A stretch of 37,731 nt of DNA from Betaproteobacteria bacterium (GCA_028870715.1 JAGWOZ010000008.1:1-37731); one strand, 5' to 3'; counted from the first letter of the stretch, positions 8,054-16,305 are shown. Notes: generated from the sequence alone by a model not told the origin. Program-made: numbers and translations.

Positions 8054-9323
8054 ATCCCAAGCCGTGGCTGATCCAGCGCCCTGGAAGGTCCTGCTGGTCG
8101 ACGACGAGCCCGCAGTGCACGATGTATCACGGCTCATCCTGGCCGGGCTGAGCTTCGAAGGCCACAATATCCAACTGCATAGCGCAGCATCCGCCGCGCA
8201 GGCGCGTGAGTTCCTGACCCGCCACGGCGACATGGCGCTTGTCCTGCTTGACGTCGTGATGGAGACCGATGATGCCGGCATCGGACTTGTGCAACATATT
8301 CGAGAGCAGCTCCCCGACAGCGACATGCAGATTGTGCTGCGCACCGGCCAGCCGGGTATGGCGCCGGAGCGAGACGTCTTGTTGCGCTACGAGATCAACG
8401 GCTACTGCTTGAAAACCGACGTCACGGCGCAGCGCCTGCACTCGATTGTCATTTCGGCACTCCGGAGCTATCGCTACGCGCGTTCGCTGCGTGCCATGCT
8501 GCAGCGCGCCGCGCCGAGTGCGATACCACAGCGGCTCGACTCGACGCGAAGTGCGCTGGCGATGGAACTAGCACAGTCACACGACGGCGACTTGGTTCTC
8601 ATGCAGGCGCAGCCCATAATCGTCCTAACCTCAAATCAAATCGCCGGCATCGAGTTGGCACCACAGTGGAGGACCTCTTTGGGTCTGTTGCCTGCCGAAC
8701 GGGTATGCGATGCCGTACCCGAAGGCCCAGTGCGGCGTCGGATCGTGCGGTGGCTACTCGCCCAAGCCTGCTTCTGGGCAAGTTCATGGCGCGCGATCCT
8801 CGGTGTATCCGTGCCGGTATCGATTCCTGTGATCGGCGAAAGTCTGGGTGATTGCGACACACTCGAGGCGATCGTCGACGCGGTGCGCGATGCCGGCTTG
8901 CAACGTGGGGCACTGGACCTGTTGGTGAGCGAAGCGACCTTGCTCAGTGGTCACCCAGATACGCGTGCCGCCGTGGAGACGCTGCGCGCCGTCGGCCTGA
9001 CGTTCACGCTGGCGGACTTTGGCGCGCAGACGATCTCGCTGCAACGCCTGAATCAACTGATTCCCGACCGCCTGAAAATCCACCGTCTTTTCGTACGCGG
9101 AGTGGTGAACGACCCCGAACGACAGGCGCTGGCGCGTTCGTTGATTGCGTTGGCTCAGACGCTGAACATCGTGGCCATTGCCGATGGACTCTCATCCGAC
9201 AGTGACGCGCAGTTTTTCAGGTGGGAGGGCTGCGATCTAGGGCAGGGCGATGCACTGGCCCCCGCATGCGCACCCGCCGACGTGGCCGAATTCCTGCAGC
9301 ATGGTAAGCGAGGCGTCCACTGA
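8043..9323 (+). CDS. Response regulator: receiver plus degenerate EAL-like domain
   Basis: The 426-residue partner of the permease-kinase. Residues 14-135 form a receiver with acidic pair VDDE (about 20-22), phosphoacceptor Asp70 (VLLDVVME), Thr101 and Lys124. The C-terminal region (about 185-420) keeps the outline of an EAL fold: LADFGAQTISLQRLNQLIPDRLKIHR corresponds to the DDFGTG...LKID block, and a GxxLGQGDALAPA ending is present. The catalytic residues are gone: no EAL/ELL motif, DDFG reads ADFG, KID reads KIH. It should therefore not cleave cyclic-di-GMP and may act as a binding or scaffold output. No DNA-binding domain is seen. The start overlaps the kinase stop, showing tight co-expression. 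Confidence 0.85.
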   Translation: MNLESQAVADPAPWKVLLVDDEPAVHDVSRLILAGLSFEGHNIQLHSAASAAQAREFLTRHGDMALVLLDVVMETDDAGIGLVQHIREQLPDSDMQIVLRTGQPGMAPERDVLLRYEINGYCLKTDVTAQRLHSIVISALRSYRYARSLRAMLQRAAPSAIPQRLDSTRSALAMELAQSHDGDLVLMQAQPIIVLTSNQIAGIELAPQWRTSLGLLPAERVCDAVPEGPVRRRIVRWLLAQACFWASSWRAILGVSVPVSIPVIGESLGDCDTLEAIVDAVRDAGLQRGALDLLVSEATLLSGHPDTRAAVETLRAVGLTFTLADFGAQTISLQRLNQLIPDRLKIHRLFVRGVVNDPERQALARSLIALAQTLNIVAIADGLSSDSDAQFFRWEGCDLGQGDALAPACAPADVAEFLQHGKRGVH

Positions 9324-9598
9324 ACTGCATCACCCCGAATTCCTGCTCAACCCGCGACTCGCGCCAGGCCGCAAGGTGTACCAACTTTCATCCGACAAGC
9401 CCGACTTCGTAGCTGTCTCGGCGTTGTTGAACAAAGAAGCAACAACTCAATGCATCAGGCTACGCGGAGGTGATCGCATCGCCGACGCTTATGGCGCCAG
9501 GTGCCGAAATTGAGCAGTAAATGCCGGCGTTTTGATCAGCTTTTTGCACAACCGTGCGCAGCATGCTCTTTTCGAATAGCAGCCCCTCTTGGGCCCTA

Positions 9599-10709
9599 GT
9601 CCACTGCGTCATTGAAAAAGCACCCCATTGATGGTGAAATGGGGGCATGGGCAAGATGAATCTGAGTGCAGCAGAGCGAAGTCAACTGGAGGCGATCGTG
9701 CGCAGTCGGACGATGCGTGTGGCCGATGTGCGCAGGTCGAAGTTGATCCTTATGCTTGAAGATGGCGAGTCGCGTGAAGCGATCATGCGCCGGCTCGAAT
9801 GTGACTCGCGATTTCTTTCACGCTGGTCGAGCCGCTTCCTGAGCGAAAGGTTGGGCGGTGTGTACGCGAGGCATCCCGGGCGCGCGCCGAAGCAGCCGGT
9901 GGCCAAGCTCGAAGCACGGGTTCTCAATCGCACGCTCAGACACAAGCCATCGGACGGCTCGACGCACTGGAGCAGCTACAAGTTGGCGAACGAACTTGGG
10001 GACGTGTCGGCGTCGACCGTGCAGCGTATCTGGCGCAAGCACAACATTCGTCCGCACAGGCTCGAGTGCCACATGATCTCCAACGACCCGGCGTTCGAGA
10101 TCAAGGCGGCGGATGTCATTGGGCTGTACTTGAACCCGCCTGCGCACGCGGCGGTGTTTTGCGTGGACGAGAAGACCGCGATCCAGGCGCTTGATCGCAA
10201 GGACCGCATGCTGCCGCTGTCGCGCGGGCGCGCCGAGAGCCATTCGTTCGAATACAAGCGCAACGGCACGCTGAGCCTGTTTGCGGCGCTCAACACAGCC
10301 ACCGGCGAAGTCCTGGGCAAGACCGCACCGCGCCACACCAGCGAACAGTTCGTTGCCTTTCTCACCGACATCGTGGCCAGCCAACCCGCACACCAGGAAA
10401 TTCATGTGATCTGCGACAACGTCAGCTCTCACAAAACCGAGCGGGTCGCGCAGTTCCTGGCTGAGCATGGCCATGTGCGCGTTCACTACACGCCCACGTA
10501 TTCGTCGTGGCTCAATCAGGTGGAGAACTGGTTCTCCCGCATTCAGCGTGACGTGATCAGCCGTGGCATCTTCACCTCCGTGAAGGATCTGGATCGCAAA
10601 TTGATGCGCTACATCCGCGCCCACAACAAAAATCCCAAACCCCTGAAGTGGAAGTACGACGATCCATCGCGCCGAATCCGCCCGGCGCCATCTCATTGAC
10701 GCAGTGGAC
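9599..10709 (+). mobile_element. IS630-family insertion sequence (1111 bp, TA target duplication)
   Basis: Terminal inverted repeats GTCCACTGCGTCATTGA (left) and GTCCACTGCGTCAATGA (right end, read on the minus strand) differ at one base. TA flanks both ends (9597-9598 and 10710-10711). The element lies in the MOSC gene in opposite orientation to it and carries one intact transposase. It is a different IS630 branch from the element at 1290: the transposase is a single frame and the ends differ. Confidence 0.9.
9647..10699 (+). CDS. IS630-family transposase, intact
   Basis: A 350-residue DDE transposase. An N-terminal helix-turn-helix region (about 8-75, RADVRRSKLILMLEDGESREAI-type pattern) is followed by a homeodomain-like linker (about 85-135). 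The catalytic triad is visible: Asp174 (FCVDEKT), Asp257 (VICDNVSSHKT) and Glu293 (NQVENWFSRIQ), with spacing normal for IS630. Length matches the family and no frameshift is seen, so it could be active. The alternative start MNLSAAERS three codons in is possible. Confidence 0.93.
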   Translation: MGKMNLSAAERSQLEAIVRSRTMRVADVRRSKLILMLEDGESREAIMRRLECDSRFLSRWSSRFLSERLGGVYARHPGRAPKQPVAKLEARVLNRTLRHKPSDGSTHWSSYKLANELGDVSASTVQRIWRKHNIRPHRLECHMISNDPAFEIKAADVIGLYLNPPAHAAVFCVDEKTAIQALDRKDRMLPLSRGRAESHSFEYKRNGTLSLFAALNTATGEVLGKTAPRHTSEQFVAFLTDIVASQPAHQEIHVICDNVSSHKTERVAQFLAEHGHVRVHYTPTYSSWLNQVENWFSRIQRDVISRGIFTSVKDLDRKLMRYIRAHNKNPKPLKWKYDDPSRRIRPAPSH

Positions 10710-11338
10710 TAGTGATCGCACCACACCGCGGGGTCGCGCAGATGCAGTCCACTGACGCACCGCCAATTTGCAATCGGCTACCGATCCAATTCTGCTCCAC
10801 CAACCCTACCAGGCTTGGCTCGGTCTCGATCACAAAATTCGGACGAAACCTCTTACATCCCAGTCGCCCGCTGCATTCCAGGCCTTCATTTGTCGCAAAG
10901 TTGCAGTTGTAACGACATGAATTGGAGCGACGAGTTGAAAGGTGCCAGGCGCAGCCACAAACTCAACCATCGACGGTGGCAACTGACTGAAATCTGGCAA
11001 GGGCTCGCCGGGCTCACGGGCAAACGTCGCAATCAGGTCCTGCAGCCATTGATCACCGCCAGCGTTATAGCGCCGATAAAACTCGGTATCCGACGCAGGC
11101 CGTCGCCGCTCCAATGTAACGTCGACACCCGTCAGTAGCGCCAGGCGCACATCAATGTCCGGACTGTCGGAGGCGATCTCAACACCATCGGCTAAGCTGA
11201 TCCGAACGTGTCCTATAGTCCCGTTCAGCGGCTCGCGGACGTAACGCGCCGTACACCGTAGCAAACTCGGATGTCGCTTGAAAACTGTCGTCAGCCGATT
11301 CCAGCGAAAATTAGCCGAGTCCGCAAAGTCGTGCCCTG

Positions 11339-11584
11339 TCAATGCGAACCAGCGCAATGCGCGCAGCCGAAGCCACACGCAGTTCGCCAAGGTACGCGGG
11401 TTGGATCGTTACGCGGGCGCTCATTTCGACCATTTGCGCTCATGCCCGCCAGGAATGGTGCTGAAAACATCCTTTCCGCAAAGTCGCCGCATATAGGACA
11501 CCTGCGAGAGACTCCGGACTCGGTCATCGGCAGCATTTCACGAAAATTACCGCATTTTTTACAGCTATAATCGTAGATTGGCAT
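11339..11584 (-). CDS. fmdB: FmdB-family zinc-ribbon protein
   Basis: The 81-residue protein begins MPIYDYSCKKCGNFREML and has a second knuckle CPICG near residue 37, so it forms the two-CxxC zinc ribbon of the FmdB family. FmdB was named from formamidase gene clusters; members are thought to be regulatory or accessory but the mechanism is unknown. The C-terminal tail ends ACGFGCAHCAGSH. Start at 11584 is chosen over the longer frame because MPIYDY is the family N-terminus. It lies 51 bp after the AmiS gene in the same direction, and its end overlaps the broken MOSC frame, suggesting a small deletion fused them. Confidence 0.8.
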   Translation of the reverse strand: MPIYDYSCKKCGNFREMLPMTESGVSRRCPICGDFAERMFSAPFLAGMSANGRNERPRNDPTRVPWRTACGFGCAHCAGSH

Positions 11585-11635
11585 GAAAAGGTCTTTCTGT
11601 AAGTTGGTTGGCAAAATCGGAAATGAGTGGCCCCG

Positions 11636-12151
11636 CTATTTCAGGTAACCAATAAGCAGCAAATAACCTGGTAGCCAACCGGTCAGAATACCCTCGATGA
11701 TCGTAAGGCTACCGACGAACTTGGCGATTGGTTTCTTCATCACGAGAAGAACAAAAAACAGAAGCCACAAGATCCCCCATGCACCCCAACATAGACCGAA
11801 CCAGATACCCCAAGTGGTGGTTGCGGTTAATAGCGTTTGAATGGTCACCGGAACAGCTGTGATAGCGACAAACAAGCAGAACCAGCCCAATCCACGCCCA
11901 TCAGCCCCGTTGTAACGGTTTACCGCAACCCAAAAATAGGTGAATGTGAACAGAAGCGTAAGGGCAGCCCCTTTGATCGACCCCAAATCAGCGCCTGGAC
12001 CAAAGGCAAGGTACAGAGATACCAGCAGCGTGATTCCGCCTACGAAAATATCGATGACTGCAATTTCGTTATCGCCGATCCGACCAAGCAACCAGAGGCC
12101 GTTTAAGCACAAAACGGCCCCAACATAGAACAAAGCTAGTCCTAACAGCAT
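11636..12151 (-). CDS. amiS: AmiS/UreI-family amide or urea channel
   Basis: The 171-residue protein begins MLLGLALFYVGAVLCLNGLWLLG and has six to seven hydrophobic helices, including NRYNGADGRGLGWFCLFVAI and TWGIWFGLCWGAWGILWLLFF. Length and the Gly/Trp-rich pattern fit AmiS of aliphatic amidase operons and UreI proton-gated urea channels. It would let short amides or urea cross the inner membrane for the formamidase encoded 123 bp upstream. The longer frame starting at 12217 adds 22 charged residues and is rejected. Which amide it carries cannot be read from sequence. Confidence 0.87.
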   Translation of the reverse strand: MLLGLALFYVGAVLCLNGLWLLGRIGDNEIAVIDIFVGGITLLVSLYLAFGPGADLGSIKGAALTLLFTFTYFWVAVNRYNGADGRGLGWFCLFVAITAVPVTIQTLLTATTTWGIWFGLCWGAWGILWLLFFVLLVMKKPIAKFVGSLTIIEGILTGWLPGYLLLIGYLK

Positions 12152-12274
12152 GGTACATTCTCCAACAGTTATCGAATCATTCCGAGCACGCCCCGACCCA
12201 AAAGAGCCGGGACGCATTCGAGGCGTTTTCTAGTAACTTTTTGAATGTTTTCGTGGCATAAGGAAACCGCCGCG

Positions 12275-13531
12275 TTAATTCGATGATCTCGGCACTTGCA
12301 TGCCTTGCTTCACCTGGTGCGGAGCCCCCTTCGCTGAGGGGCGGATGTCGAAGTCGAAGATCGCTCTTGGGATGTAGATGGTTGAGCACGCATTCGGGAT
12401 GTCCACAACACCGGATAACCGGCCTTCAACCGGCGCTGTCCCAAGAATCATGTAGGCCTGAATATCGGTATAGCCAAACTTCATGAGATAGTCGATTGCG
12501 TGATTGCAGGCATTCATATACGCCAGCCACGAGTCCAGATAGTGCTGCTTGCCATTGCTGTCTACTGAGACCCCCGAGAATGCAATCCATTCGGAGTAAT
12601 GCGGATCGCGGATGCCGGGCATGAAAATGGCATTCTCACGGACACCATATTTCTCCATGCCGCCTTTGATGAGATCGACGTGCAGGTCCATGAAACCACC
12701 CATTTCGATCGCACCACAGAACGTGATCTCGCCGTCACCCTGGGAGAAGTGGAGGTCACCGAACGATAGCTTCGCTCCAGGGACAAAGACGGGGTAAAAC
12801 ACCCGACTGCCTGCGGTGAGATTCTTAATGTCCTGATTCCCACCGTTTTCACGTGGTGGAGCTGTTCGGGCGGCCTCGCGAGCGACCCGATCGAATTCAG
12901 CACCTTTGAGTGACCCCAGGATGGCGCTGTCGGGGAGTGGGGGGAGCGCCAGCGGCGGGACACGCATGGGGTCGGTCGCAATCAGCGCGGTTTCGCGCTT
13001 CGTCCATTTTGCGAGCAACTCGGCCGATGGTGCTGTGCCCATCAAGCCAGGGTGGTGGATGCCGGCGTAAGAGACTTCCGGAATGTGGCGTGAGGTGGCA
13101 ATGTCGCCGTTGAAGTCCCAGATCACCTTGTAGGCATCGGGGAATCGATCAGTGAGAAAGCCGCCGCCATTCTTTGTGGCGAACACACCCGTATATCCCC
13201 ATCCCATGCCGGAGAAGGGCCCAGAATCCTCCTGGTCGCAGGAGTCGATCTCAAGGATGTCGACGATGAGCAAGTCTCCGGGCTCAGCCCCCTCGACGTG
13301 GAAGGGCCCAGAGAGAACGTGCACGCCTGCAAGTGGGGCGTGCCGAACGTCATCTGCAGAGTTATCGTTCTTGATGGCACCGTCGAACCACTCACGGATA
13401 TCGGCGCGAAAGACCTCACCCGGTTTGATGGTTACGGCTGCGGGGATATCCGGGTGCCAGCGATTGTGACCAACAAGCTTCTGATCCTTGAACTTCTTGG
13501 TGTTGTCCAGTGGAAATAGATTCTTAGGCAT
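12275..13531 (-). CDS. fmdA: Formamidase/acetamidase (FmdA family)
   Basis: The 418-residue protein belongs to the FmdA_AmdA family, which hydrolyses formamide or acetamide to ammonia and the acid in the cytoplasm. Recognisable blocks are VHVLSGPFHVEGAEPGDLLIVDILEID, GWGYTGVFATKNGGGFLTD, and HHPGLMGTAPS. Others are LSFGDLHFSQGDGEITFCGAIEMGG and AYMILGTAPVEGRLSGVVDIPNAC. The middle blocks carry the conserved Asp, His and Glu residues of the metal or acid-base site. Length fits the family (about 400). It is the core enzyme of the minus-strand operon FmdB-fmdA-amiS-FmdB. ATG at 13531 has GAGG a few bases upstream. Formamide is the best guess for substrate. Confidence 0.93.
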   Translation of the reverse strand: MPKNLFPLDNTKKFKDQKLVGHNRWHPDIPAAVTIKPGEVFRADIREWFDGAIKNDNSADDVRHAPLAGVHVLSGPFHVEGAEPGDLLIVDILEIDSCDQEDSGPFSGMGWGYTGVFATKNGGGFLTDRFPDAYKVIWDFNGDIATSRHIPEVSYAGIHHPGLMGTAPSAELLAKWTKRETALIATDPMRVPPLALPPLPDSAILGSLKGAEFDRVAREAARTAPPRENGGNQDIKNLTAGSRVFYPVFVPGAKLSFGDLHFSQGDGEITFCGAIEMGGFMDLHVDLIKGGMEKYGVRENAIFMPGIRDPHYSEWIAFSGVSVDSNGKQHYLDSWLAYMNACNHAIDYLMKFGYTDIQAYMILGTAPVEGRLSGVVDIPNACSTIYIPRAIFDFDIRPSAKGAPHQVKQGMQVPRSSN

Positions 13532-13765
13532 TTTGAGACCTCATGAGAGTTAAGAGTTCAATGCTGAACATTACAAATCCGACAAGGCTATGATTGATTT
13601 CCAGATGCGCTCTCCTTTCCTTCAAGTACCAGGGATATAGCGCGGCGGATGTGCGAACAAATCCACGTGAGTTACACAAGCGATCTGCATATTTGTCCGG
13701 CATGCCTTGGACTTGCACTTGCCATTCGAAACAGGCGGCTCTGCTCATCTGCCCAACAAAGACCG

Positions 13766-14053
13766 TCATGGTCTGGGGAGCTGCCACAGATCAGGCGTCA
13801 TGGAAAGAGTGCGTTTGCCCGCACTGGAGGAAGGCACCGAGGTGACAACGTCCGGCTCATGGCGGCTCTTCTCCGCGTGATCCATCGCAGCGACCAAAGC
13901 ACTGTTTGACCCGCGCTTAACCATGCCGACCGAGAAGACTCGCCTCGCCTCCCTACCGCACACCGAACATGTGGCCAACTCCGGCGCCGTACCGAGCGGC
14001 CGAGTTACCTCGAACAGACCATCCTGATCACAACGATATTCGTATATGGCCAT
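13766..14053 (-). CDS. fmdB: FmdB-family zinc-ribbon protein, first gene of amide operon
   Basis: The 95-residue protein begins MAIYEYRCDQDGLFEVTRPLG and has one knuckle CSVCGREARRVFS, typical for FmdB. The first pair is incomplete (Cys8 only; the second Cys is replaced in RCDQDG), so zinc binding may be altered compared with the downstream paralogue at 11339. A strong Shine-Dalgarno (GGAGGAG) stands just before ATG 14053. It is the promoter-proximal gene, with the operator pair 150-190 bp upstream and fmdA 234 bp downstream. The region between the two genes (13532-13765) shows no credible gene. Confidence 0.78.
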   Translation of the reverse strand: MAIYEYRCDQDGLFEVTRPLGTAPELATCSVCGREARRVFSVGMVKRGSNSALVAAMDHAEKSRHEPDVVTSVPSSSAGKRTLSMTPDLWQLPRP

Positions 14054-14123
14054 AACGCTCCTCCTTCTCAGTCAACAACTTCACAATGCGGCGCGACCCC
14101 GACCCCGACCGAGGCCGAATGCG

Positions 14124-14143
14124 TCATCCGTTCACTCGGATGA
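14124..14143. promoter_or_regulatory. Inverted repeat in amide operon leader
   Basis: TCATCCG and CGGATGA are separated by six bases and form a 7-bp stem about 70 bp upstream of the first operon gene. It could be a regulator site or a leader hairpin; no run of T follows, so it is not a normal terminator. Confidence 0.35.
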
Positions 14144-14201
14144 CAGTAGGAATGCTAGGCAGGCGTCGATCCCGACGAATCCCATGAATCGATGAATGTG
14201 G

Positions 14202-14243
14202 CTGATCCGAATGGGTGAATTTCTACTCACCTAATTAGGTGAG
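14202..14243. promoter_or_regulatory. Paired palindromic operators upstream of amide operon
   Basis: CTCACCTAATTAGGTGAG at 14226-14243 is a perfect 18-bp palindrome. CTGATCCGAATGGGTGAA at 14202-14219 is a degenerate second copy centred 24 bp away. Read on the minus strand the pair aligns closely, including spacing, with sites two and three of the array at 3792-3831. Its place about 150-190 bp before the first gene of the minus-strand operon fits an activator site. The LuxR-type protein at 3885 is the likely binder by context only. Confidence 0.65.
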
Positions 14244-14666
14244 TGTCGGCACCGTCGTTACCTGCGAATTGGAAATGCCAGCAGCCGGCGTGCATTGAGC
14301 CCAAGCTCTCCGCTGCGGGAGCTAGGCTGGCCGCGTAAGTGCAAGACTTCCCTGGAAATGAGCGTCGTAGAGCGGGCGGCGTTACCAAGCGCGCAAGCGC
14401 ACCGAGTCCAAGTAATAGGGGAGCACCGGAATGACCGTGTTCGTGTCGAGGCCGGCAGCAGATGGGCTCACCGAACCATGAGGGTGCTGGCCGGTGCGCG
14501 GCTATCGCACGTTGAGACCGTCATCAAGTGCATCGCTCGCCAGAATTGGGAAGGTGCGGTTCTTGTGCTTCGCGAACGAAGACCACTGACCGTACAAGCT
14601 GCACCTGCTGCAACCTCCTGCGCAATCCAGGTAAGGGCCTAGGCCCAACACCCATGCACAGGAGGA
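14244..14666. other. Non-coding junction before trbF
   Basis: No gene is supported here: frames on both strands lack start signals or family features. The right border of the DNA inserted between trbL and trbF must lie in this stretch, but no transposon end or target duplication was recognised. Confidence 0.45.
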
Positions 14667-14669
14667 ATG

Positions 14670-15320
14670 ATGGCGGAAGCCAACCCCTATTTGAACGCGC
14701 GCCGCGAGTGGGATGAGCGTTATGGCGATGCGCTCGCCCGCGCCAAGAGCTGGCGCTACGCGGCGATTGGTGCGCTGGCAGTCGCTGCCATCGCCGTCAC
14801 CGGCGTCGTCTTCATCGGTGCCCAGTCCAAGATTAAGCCCTATGTCGTGGCGATCGACAAGATGGGCAATCCGGTCGCTATGGCGCAACCCGTCTCGGGC
14901 GGCGCTGTCGATCAACGCATCATCGAGGCGCAGGTCGCCAACTGGATCTGGAACGCCAGAACCGTCATCCCGGACGCTACGGCGCAGAAGACGCTGATCC
15001 ATCGCGTCTACGCCATGGCGAGCAGCGACACCGCCGCCTACCTCAACGGCTACTACAGCAAGCATCCTCCGTTCGGCGACTTCACAGTGAGCGCCAACAT
15101 CACCAGCATCCTGCCCGTGAGCAAAGACACGTGGCAGGTCGGCTGGGATGAGATCCGGGTGAACGGCGGGCAGCCACAGCCGGTTGAGCACTGGAAGGCC
15201 GACGTCACCACGGGCATCGACCCCAAGCTCGCTGAGAGTCCAGAGGTCATGCTGGACAACCCGCTCGGGCTGTTCGTCAAGAACGTGACCTGGACGCAGG
15301 TCTTCTCCCAAGGCCAGTAA
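14670..15320 (+). CDS. trbF: TrbF, VirB8-like conjugal transfer protein
   Basis: The 216-residue protein begins MAEANPYLNARREWDERYGD, a TrbF signature, followed by one membrane anchor (about 27-48) and a periplasmic VirB8 domain (IKPYVVAIDKMGNPV, WIWNARTVIPD, WQVGWDEI, NPLGLFV). VirB8 proteins bridge inner-membrane and core parts of the type IV secretion channel. Two ATG codons stand in tandem at 14667 and 14670; the second has the better distance from the AGGAGG ribosome site. It begins the trbF-trbG-trbI block, spaced by 10 and 9 bases. Full length. Confidence 0.93.
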   Translation: MAEANPYLNARREWDERYGDALARAKSWRYAAIGALAVAAIAVTGVVFIGAQSKIKPYVVAIDKMGNPVAMAQPVSGGAVDQRIIEAQVANWIWNARTVIPDATAQKTLIHRVYAMASSDTAAYLNGYYSKHPPFGDFTVSANITSILPVSKDTWQVGWDEIRVNGGQPQPVEHWKADVTTGIDPKLAESPEVMLDNPLGLFVKNVTWTQVFSQGQ

Positions 15321-15330
15321 GGAAGCCACC

Positions 15331-16296
15331 ATGAAACTCTTCCCCTATGCCCTGGTGGCACTCACCATGGTGGCCAGCTCCGCCGTGGCCATGCCGAGCA
15401 CCACGACGATTCACCTGATCGGCACCCCGGACAAGGGCCGCACCAGCGACCAACTGGTCCACGGGGTCGCTCCGGTCCCGCTCTCATCGCGGGCTACGGA
15501 GGATGCCAGCCAGGAATGGCTGCAAACCGGGATTGCGCCATCTCTCGTCGGAACGAATGGTCAGGTGATGTACCCCTACGGCCAAAGCCGGCCCACGATC
15601 ACCTGCGCACCGCTGCACATTTGCGTCATCAACCTGATGGCCGGGGAGCACATCACCAACATCTCCATCGGCGACTCGGTGCGCTGGCTCGTGCAATCGG
15701 CCGGCGCCGGCGATCGCCCCGTGGTGGTGGTCAAGCCCACGGCCGCCGGTCTGGTCACCAATCTGGTGGTCACGACCGACGCCGGGCGGGTCTACTACAT
15801 GACGCTGGTGAGCGACGCCCATGACTACGTGCCGCTGGTCGGCTTCTACGACCCGCAGCAACTGGTGATCAACATGCAGCAGCAGGCAGCGCAGGCGCGG
15901 GCGGCCGAGCAGGCCAAGGTCGAGGCCAAGAGGAAGGCCGTGGTTGCGCCCATGGGCAGCATCGATCCGGCAAGCCTGGACTTCGACTTCACCTGCAAGG
16001 CGGATGGCGGCCATGCCGACCTTGAGAACGCCGATCTGAAGCCCGTGCGCGTCTTCGCCGGCGGCGGGCACACCTACCTGCAGATGCCGCCCGACATGAA
16101 ATACACCGACGCGCCAGCCGTGTTCAACGTCACCAACGGCCAGACTGAGCTGATGAACAGTCGCCTGGTGCATGGTTACTACATCATCGATGGCCTGCCG
16201 CAGACGTTCACACTGGTCGTCGGCGTCGGCAAGGATGCTCGCAGCGTGACCTGCCGGCACGGCCAGGCAGGTGGTGGCTGGTTCTCTGGGCGGTGA
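15331..16296 (+). CDS. trbG: TrbG, VirB9-like outer-membrane core protein
   Basis: The 321-residue protein has a signal peptide (MKLFPYALVALTMVASSAVA) and the VirB9/TrbG layout. The N-terminal beta domain has YPYGQSRPTITCAPLHICVINL and an ISIGDSVRWLVQSA block. A charged Gln/Ala linker follows (about 185-205). The C-terminal domain is VFAGGGHTYLQMPPDMK ... RLVHGYYIIDGLPQTFTLVVG. VirB9 forms the outer-membrane core ring with VirB10 (trbI, next gene). No defects seen. Confidence 0.94.
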   Translation: MKLFPYALVALTMVASSAVAMPSTTTIHLIGTPDKGRTSDQLVHGVAPVPLSSRATEDASQEWLQTGIAPSLVGTNGQVMYPYGQSRPTITCAPLHICVINLMAGEHITNISIGDSVRWLVQSAGAGDRPVVVVKPTAAGLVTNLVVTTDAGRVYYMTLVSDAHDYVPLVGFYDPQQLVINMQQQAAQARAAEQAKVEAKRKAVVAPMGSIDPASLDFDFTCKADGGHADLENADLKPVRVFAGGGHTYLQMPPDMKYTDAPAVFNVTNGQTELMNSRLVHGYYIIDGLPQTFTLVVGVGKDARSVTCRHGQAGGGWFSGR

Positions 16297-16305
16297 GGGC
16301 GCGTC

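Larger units (their letters stand above)
9460..11390 (-). pseudogene. MOSC-domain protein gene, frameshifted and interrupted by IS630-family element
   Basis: Read on the minus strand, 11390-10830 encodes the beta-barrel N-domain and start of a MOSC protein (GHVRISLADGVEIASDSPDIDV ... WDVR). A frameshift near 10850 moves the frame to RFRPNFVIETEP ... QNWIGSRLQIGGASVDCICATPRCGAIT. The element at 9599-10709 then interrupts, and the frame resumes RAQEGLLFEKSMLRTVVQKADQNAGIY ... PGAISVGDAITSA to the stop at 9460. Removing the element and one TA restores AITRAQEG exactly. MOSC proteins bind sulfur-carrying molybdenum cofactor. The N-terminal 25 or so residues are missing: the frame begins inside the 3' end of the fmdB-like gene. 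The gene is certainly broken twice. Confidence 0.8.

Noticed and set aside
9301-9513. Small frame MVSEASTELHHPEF after the response regulator
   Set aside because: It overlaps the regulator stop and the antisense MOSC end, has no features, and its codon use is not convincing.
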